Part shown: positions 8,320-10,666 of the stretch, piece after piece
Layout of the letters: each line of letters begins with the position of its first letter
Position numbering within the stretch: the first letter of the stretch is position 1
Assembly (NCBI GenBank): GCA_903891335.1
Contig: CAITDX010000071.1
Location: 1 to 10,666, forward strand
Origin: an uncultured bacterium
GTDB taxonomy: Bacteria; Patescibacteriota; Microgenomatia; UBA1400; PJMF01
Length of the DNA: 10,666 bases
Direction of reading: 5' to 3'
Made by a program: the position numbers and the translations under genes
The notes under the pieces: model-generated
The model's database searches: none
What the model was told of the DNA's origin: nothing
The model's input: only the letters and a program-made list of their open reading frames with translations

Positions 8320-8859
8320 CTAAATTTTAGGAGCAGCGCTCATTTCAGGAGCCAACGGGCTTTTCCGATAGACATAAAACTGGCCAATCTCAAACAAAAG
8401 ATAAAACGTGACAAGAATCACGGCGAGTCCAGGCAAAACTTGACTGGTGCCGGTGCTGAGGTTGACGACAAAATTCACCACTTCCAAGATTTGTGCCCAG
8501 AAGAGATAAATCCAGCCAGTCGCGTCACTTTGACGCAATGGCTTGAAGGCTTTCAACAAAAATAAGGTGTCAAGTAAAATCAGGACGAAGCCAAAGCTAA
8601 TTTCGCCCAGCATTTCCCAATCCAATGCCATTACCGTCAGAATCAGAAAAAATCCAGTCATGATGCTTGCCAACAATCCAACAGTCCCAAGGATTAAGGC
8701 AAAGTAGGGCACAATTTTGCTAATGAGCAGACGGATTTTTTTGGGCAGATGGGGCAGTTTGATGAAAAACGCATCAAGCTTGCCAATAAAACTAGCTACT
8801 CGCTGATTGGCGAACAGAGTCGCAAAGGTGGGTAATTTAAGAACTTTGAACTGAATCAT
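8320..8859 (-). CDS. Four-span integral membrane protein of unknown function
   Basis: The gene encodes 179 residues. The N-terminal 48 residues are basic and amphipathic. Four hydrophobic segments follow at about 50-78, 84-103, 115-134 and 141-162, with a short polar tail. Basic residues before span 1 (KKIR, K48) and after spans 2 and 4 place both ends in the cytoplasm. No enzyme or transporter motif is visible, and I do not recognise the family. The loop KPLRQSDATGW followed by an aromatic span resembles small conserved membrane proteins seen in candidate-phyla bacteria, which is a weak resemblance only. ATG at 8859-8857 is chosen because an extended -10 box (TGCTATACT) ends 7 nt before it, and there is no Shine-Dalgarno sequence. 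The stop is TAG at 8322-8320. It is divergent from the SIMPL gene (38-bp gap) and convergent with the giant gene. Confidence 0.85.
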   Translation of the reverse strand: MIQFKVLKLPTFATLFANQRVASFIGKLDAFFIKLPHLPKKIRLLISKIVPYFALILGTVGLLASIMTGFFLILTVMALDWEMLGEISFGFVLILLDTLFLLKAFKPLRQSDATGWIYLFWAQILEVVNFVVNLSTGTSQVLPGLAVILVTFYLLFEIGQFYVYRKSPLAPEMSAAPKI

Positions 8860-8866
8860 ACTTTCA

Positions 8867-8875
8867 AGTATAGCA
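8867..8875 (-). promoter_or_regulatory. Extended -10 promoter of the membrane-protein gene, probably leaderless
   Basis: On the minus strand the sequence reads TGCTATACT, a near-consensus extended -10 element. The last base of TATACT (8867) is followed by 7 nt and then ATG (8859-8857), which puts transcription start at or within a base of the start codon. A TTGCTT box at 8896-8891 (minus) lies 18 bp upstream and could be a weak -35. Confidence 0.6.
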
Positions 8876-8884
8876 ATTTTAGGC

Positions 8885-8890
8885 TACACT
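8885..8890 (+). promoter_or_regulatory. -10 box of the SIMPL-domain gene, probably leaderless
   Basis: TACACT at 8885-8890 is followed by exactly 7 nt and ATG at 8898. No Shine-Dalgarno sequence lies between them, so the mRNA probably begins at the start codon. No good -35 is visible; the best candidates near 8861-8868 are weak. The promoter overlaps the opposite gene's promoter within 38 bp, so the two may compete. Confidence 0.5.
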
Positions 8891-8897
8891 AAGCAAT

Positions 8898-9620
8898 ATG
8901 ATGCAACTTTCTCTCGATCAGGCCAAAGCCTTTTTATTGCGTTATAAGAACATAGTGCTGCTTGCAGGAGTCGTTTTGCTGGCTTGGTTTTTGGTGAAAC
9001 CTCTTTTATTTGAACCCACCATCATTACCGTAGTTGGCACTGGCAAGCTCGAAGTTGCGCCAGCCAAAGTTGAAATGACTGTGACTCGAGTTGATTCAAG
9101 TGTTGATCCAGTAGTAGCGGTCAATCAGGGCGAAACCAACACTAAGGTGCTGATTGATGAAAGTAAAGTGTTGCTGGGCGAACCAGATATTCAGCGGGCT
9201 TTCTACCAAATTACTCCCACGGTAGTTGGTGGTGACCGTCTCTATCAGGTAGTTAATGTCTTCAGGTTGACCAGTGCTGATCCAGGAAAAACTTCTGAGC
9301 TCATCAAGAGCCTCTACACCAAGGGAGCGATCACCATTACCAATGTTAACTTTTTACCCACCGAACAAGAAGATGTAACCCAGGAAGCCAGGCGTTTGGC
9401 ACTGCAAGATGCGCGTGAACAAGCTAAGCTAATTGCCAAAGCTGCCGGCAAGCGCATCGGTCGGATTGTCACCATCACTGACGACCTCAATCAAGCTTCA
9501 GGCACGATTTCTTCCAAGGAAAACATGGAGCCAAACAGCATGCCTTCTGACTTCGTCGCAGCGGCGCCAGATAAAATTGAGGTGAGTAAGATAGTTTCAG
9601 TTACCTACGAGATTTGGTAG
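8898..9620 (+). CDS. SIMPL-domain (DUF541, YggE/BP26-like) membrane-anchored protein
   Basis: The gene encodes 240 residues. A basic N-terminus (RYK, 15-17) precedes one membrane span (about 18-33), after which the rest lies outside the membrane. The SIMPL domain starts with ITVVGTGKLEVAPAKVEMTV (43-62), the family's opening strand pair, in which PAK replaces the more usual PD. It ends with the family's helix of spaced alanines (EARRLALQDAREQAKLIAKA), then GKRIGRIVTI and a closing strand KIVSVTYEIW. Family members form ring or channel-like oligomers at the envelope (BP26) or are linked to oxidative stress (YggE). The role here is unknown. The length is normal for an anchored member. The start is the first of two adjacent ATG codons, 7 nt after a -10 box. 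The TAG stop lies 23 bp from the end of the convergent GH18 gene. Confidence 0.88.
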   Translation: MMQLSLDQAKAFLLRYKNIVLLAGVVLLAWFLVKPLLFEPTIITVVGTGKLEVAPAKVEMTVTRVDSSVDPVVAVNQGETNTKVLIDESKVLLGEPDIQRAFYQITPTVVGGDRLYQVVNVFRLTSADPGKTSELIKSLYTKGAITITNVNFLPTEQEDVTQEARRLALQDAREQAKLIAKAAGKRIGRIVTITDDLNQASGTISSKENMEPNSMPSDFVAAAPDKIEVSKIVSVTYEIW

Positions 9621-9636
9621 TCTAGATTTTTCTAGA
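9621..9636. terminator. Weak bidirectional hairpin between convergent genes
   Basis: TCTAGA-TTTT-TCTAGA forms a 6-bp stem with a four-base loop directly after the SIMPL gene's TAG and just before the GH18 gene's end on the other strand. The position suits a shared terminator. The stem is short and AT-rich, and there is no long T-run after it on either strand, so the call is tentative. Confidence 0.35.
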
Positions 9637-9643
9637 TCAGTTC

Positions 9644-10666
9644 TCAAATTCCATCTTCAATGACTTGCCAGAGTTCTCGTTCGCTGTCTTCGTAGCCAAG
9701 AGCCCAAATGGCAATCCCGCCTAAATCAAGTTGCCTGGCATAGGCGAGTTTGTAGTTGATTGATTGCGGATCTTCATAATACAGCGTATAAAATTTACCC
9801 TCTTGTTGATAAGTGATGAAGGGTGATAGAGCTTCACTGTCAAAATCTTGCTTGATTGAAGTGGCTCCAACCCAAGCACTTTCAGTGCTGGCTTGACCTT
9901 TTGCCAGTTTGAGCAATTCCTTAGCTTTTTTGTAACTAACGGTGAAACCACTATCTTCAAAAGTATTGGCTCGAGGTGTGGTTGCCTCAGTTTGCCAAGC
10001 ATAGCCATAAAAAGGAATACCGAGTAAGATTTTTTCTCGTGGCATCTGATCGAGAAAGTTTTTCAGATGGCGATTGATGTCAGAACTCCAAGTATCATCC
10101 TCGCTAAAAAGTGGTGCCACTGGTCCAGCTTGCGTGCTGCCTCGCTGGTGGAAGTCATAGGCCATGACGATCACGTAATCAACCAGTGACCCAAGAGCAC
10201 GAATATCCCAGAGGCTTTGGTCGTTACTGGCGGCACTGGCGTAGACATCGATGCTGAGTTGAATATTCTTATACCTGCTGCGCAGATGCTGGCTGAGTGC
10301 CGTCATAAATTGAGTGAGTGGTGCGCGCAGACTTTGGCTATTTTCACCAGCGTATTCGATGTCGATGTTGATGCCGGTCACTGGATACGCCAGCAAGAGT
10401 GAGTCGAGACTGGTGAGAAAAGTATCAAAATTTTTTTCATTGCTGAGAAAAGTCGCAATGTCTTTGCTCGAAAATTGTTTCAATACCAATTCAAATTTTT
10501 TGTCCTGACCCAGCACGTCTTGACTGAATTCCAAGAAATTTTCGTCATTGAGCGTGCGGAAACCTGGCTCAAGACTGCCGTCAGCAGTTCGGTTGAGAAT
10601 GGTCCCGTCAGCACCAATATCAAGGCCAAAGTAAGCAAGGTGTGTAAGGGTGTGGTCTATTTGCAA
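9644..10666 (-). CDS. GH18-family glycoside hydrolase, 5'-truncated at the contig join
   Basis: The readable part is 340 residues. It carries GH18 barrel landmarks in order: strand 2 THLAYFGLDI (8-17), the strand-4 catalytic motif GINIDIEY (98-105) with D102 and acid E104, strand 6 VIVMAYDFH (165-173), the IPFYGYAW segment of the upper barrel, and strand 8 GGIAIWALGYE (316-326). The family motif DxxDxDxE is here TxxNxDxE. The catalytic Glu and its partner Asp are kept, so hydrolysis of a GlcNAc-containing polymer (chitin or peptidoglycan type) remains plausible. Asn in place of the second Asp is common in YaaH-like, wall-active members. Strand 1 and any signal peptide are missing, and the only start is TTG at the very edge. 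The gene ends with TGA. It may be a chitinase-like enzyme or a spore-cortex-type (YaaH-like) wall glycosidase; substrate not determinable. Confidence 0.88.
   Translation of the reverse strand: MQIDHTLTHLAYFGLDIGADGTILNRTADGSLEPGFRTLNDENFLEFSQDVLGQDKKFELVLKQFSSKDIATFLSNEKNFDTFLTSLDSLLLAYPVTGINIDIEYAGENSQSLRAPLTQFMTALSQHLRSRYKNIQLSIDVYASAASNDQSLWDIRALGSLVDYVIVMAYDFHQRGSTQAGPVAPLFSEDDTWSSDINRHLKNFLDQMPREKILLGIPFYGYAWQTEATTPRANTFEDSGFTVSYKKAKELLKLAKGQASTESAWVGATSIKQDFDSEALSPFITYQQEGKFYTLYYEDPQSINYKLAYARQLDLGGIAIWALGYEDSERELWQVIEDGI
10526..10666. repeat. Right copy of 141-bp perfect terminal direct repeat
   Basis: This is identical to 1-141. It encodes, on the minus strand, the first 47 codons of the GH18 fragment. 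On the closed path, base 10666 is followed by base 142, which is where the giant plus-strand gene takes over and the GH18 reading frame loses its family-like sequence. Confidence 0.98.

Noticed and set aside
1..10666. Complete small plasmid
   Set aside because: The ends overlap, but no replication initiator, partition, relaxase or toxin-antitoxin gene and no iteron array is visible, and two genes look cut at the join. Circularity is reported as open and not as a plasmid.
9644..10666. Alternative code with TGA read as glycine (as in some candidate phyla)
   Set aside because: No in-frame TGA occurs in the 2,713-codon gene, and the GH18 protein ends at a natural place at TGA. The standard bacterial code fits.

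Overview
The window holds four protein-coding regions of bacterial type and no RNA genes, mobile-element genes, CRISPR array or replication genes. The mix of a very long surface-type protein with a Ser/Pro/Thr-rich linker, a SIMPL (DUF541) protein, a small polytopic membrane protein and a GH18 glycosidase, together with short intergenic gaps and about 40% overall GC, looks like the chromosome of a candidate-phyla-radiation bacterium (Patescibacteria, perhaps a Microgenomates-like lineage). A Chloroflexota-type bacterium is the main alternative. This placement is a judgement from protein style and not from a marker gene. The genetic code appears standard: there is no in-frame TGA in a 2,713-codon frame, and TGA ends the GH18 gene cleanly.

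The most important structural fact is that bases 1-141 are identical to bases 10526-10666. Reading off the right end therefore leads back into the left end, and the unit is a loop of 10,525 bp. A perfect end overlap of 141 bp is what a de Bruijn assembler run at k=141 leaves on a closed path. The loop may be a real circular DNA, a tandem duplication in a chromosome, or a chimeric join. The genes argue against a self-replicating plasmid. At the join, both the GH18 gene (minus strand) and the giant gene (plus strand) appear cut inside their 5' regions, and no replication, partition or mobilisation gene is present.

Layout. 1-141: copy of the 5' end of the GH18 fragment, antisense to the first codons of the giant frame. 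125-8266 (+): about 300 kDa protein, with a long mostly helical region, an embedded alpha/beta domain with a CxxxC motif (about residues 1795-1955), a helical segment, a Pro-rich stretch, one membrane span (2367-2389), an S/P/T-rich linker and a C-terminal NlpC/P60- or CHAP-like cysteine hydrolase domain (C2540, H2643). 8320-8859 (-): four-span membrane protein of unknown role. 8898-9620 (+): membrane-anchored SIMPL-domain protein. 9644-10666 (-): GH18 glycosidase lacking its N-terminus.

The 38-bp gap between the membrane protein and the SIMPL gene carries two divergent promoter-like -10 boxes, each ending exactly 7 nt before its start codon, so both genes are probably read from leaderless mRNAs. 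The genes share an envelope theme (a peptidoglycan-hydrolase-like domain, a glycosidase, two membrane proteins), but a joint pathway is inference. Base composition changes abruptly near 6290: the middle of the giant gene is AT-rich, while its C-terminal quarter and the downstream genes are near 45-55% GC. This suggests that the two parts of the giant gene have different histories.
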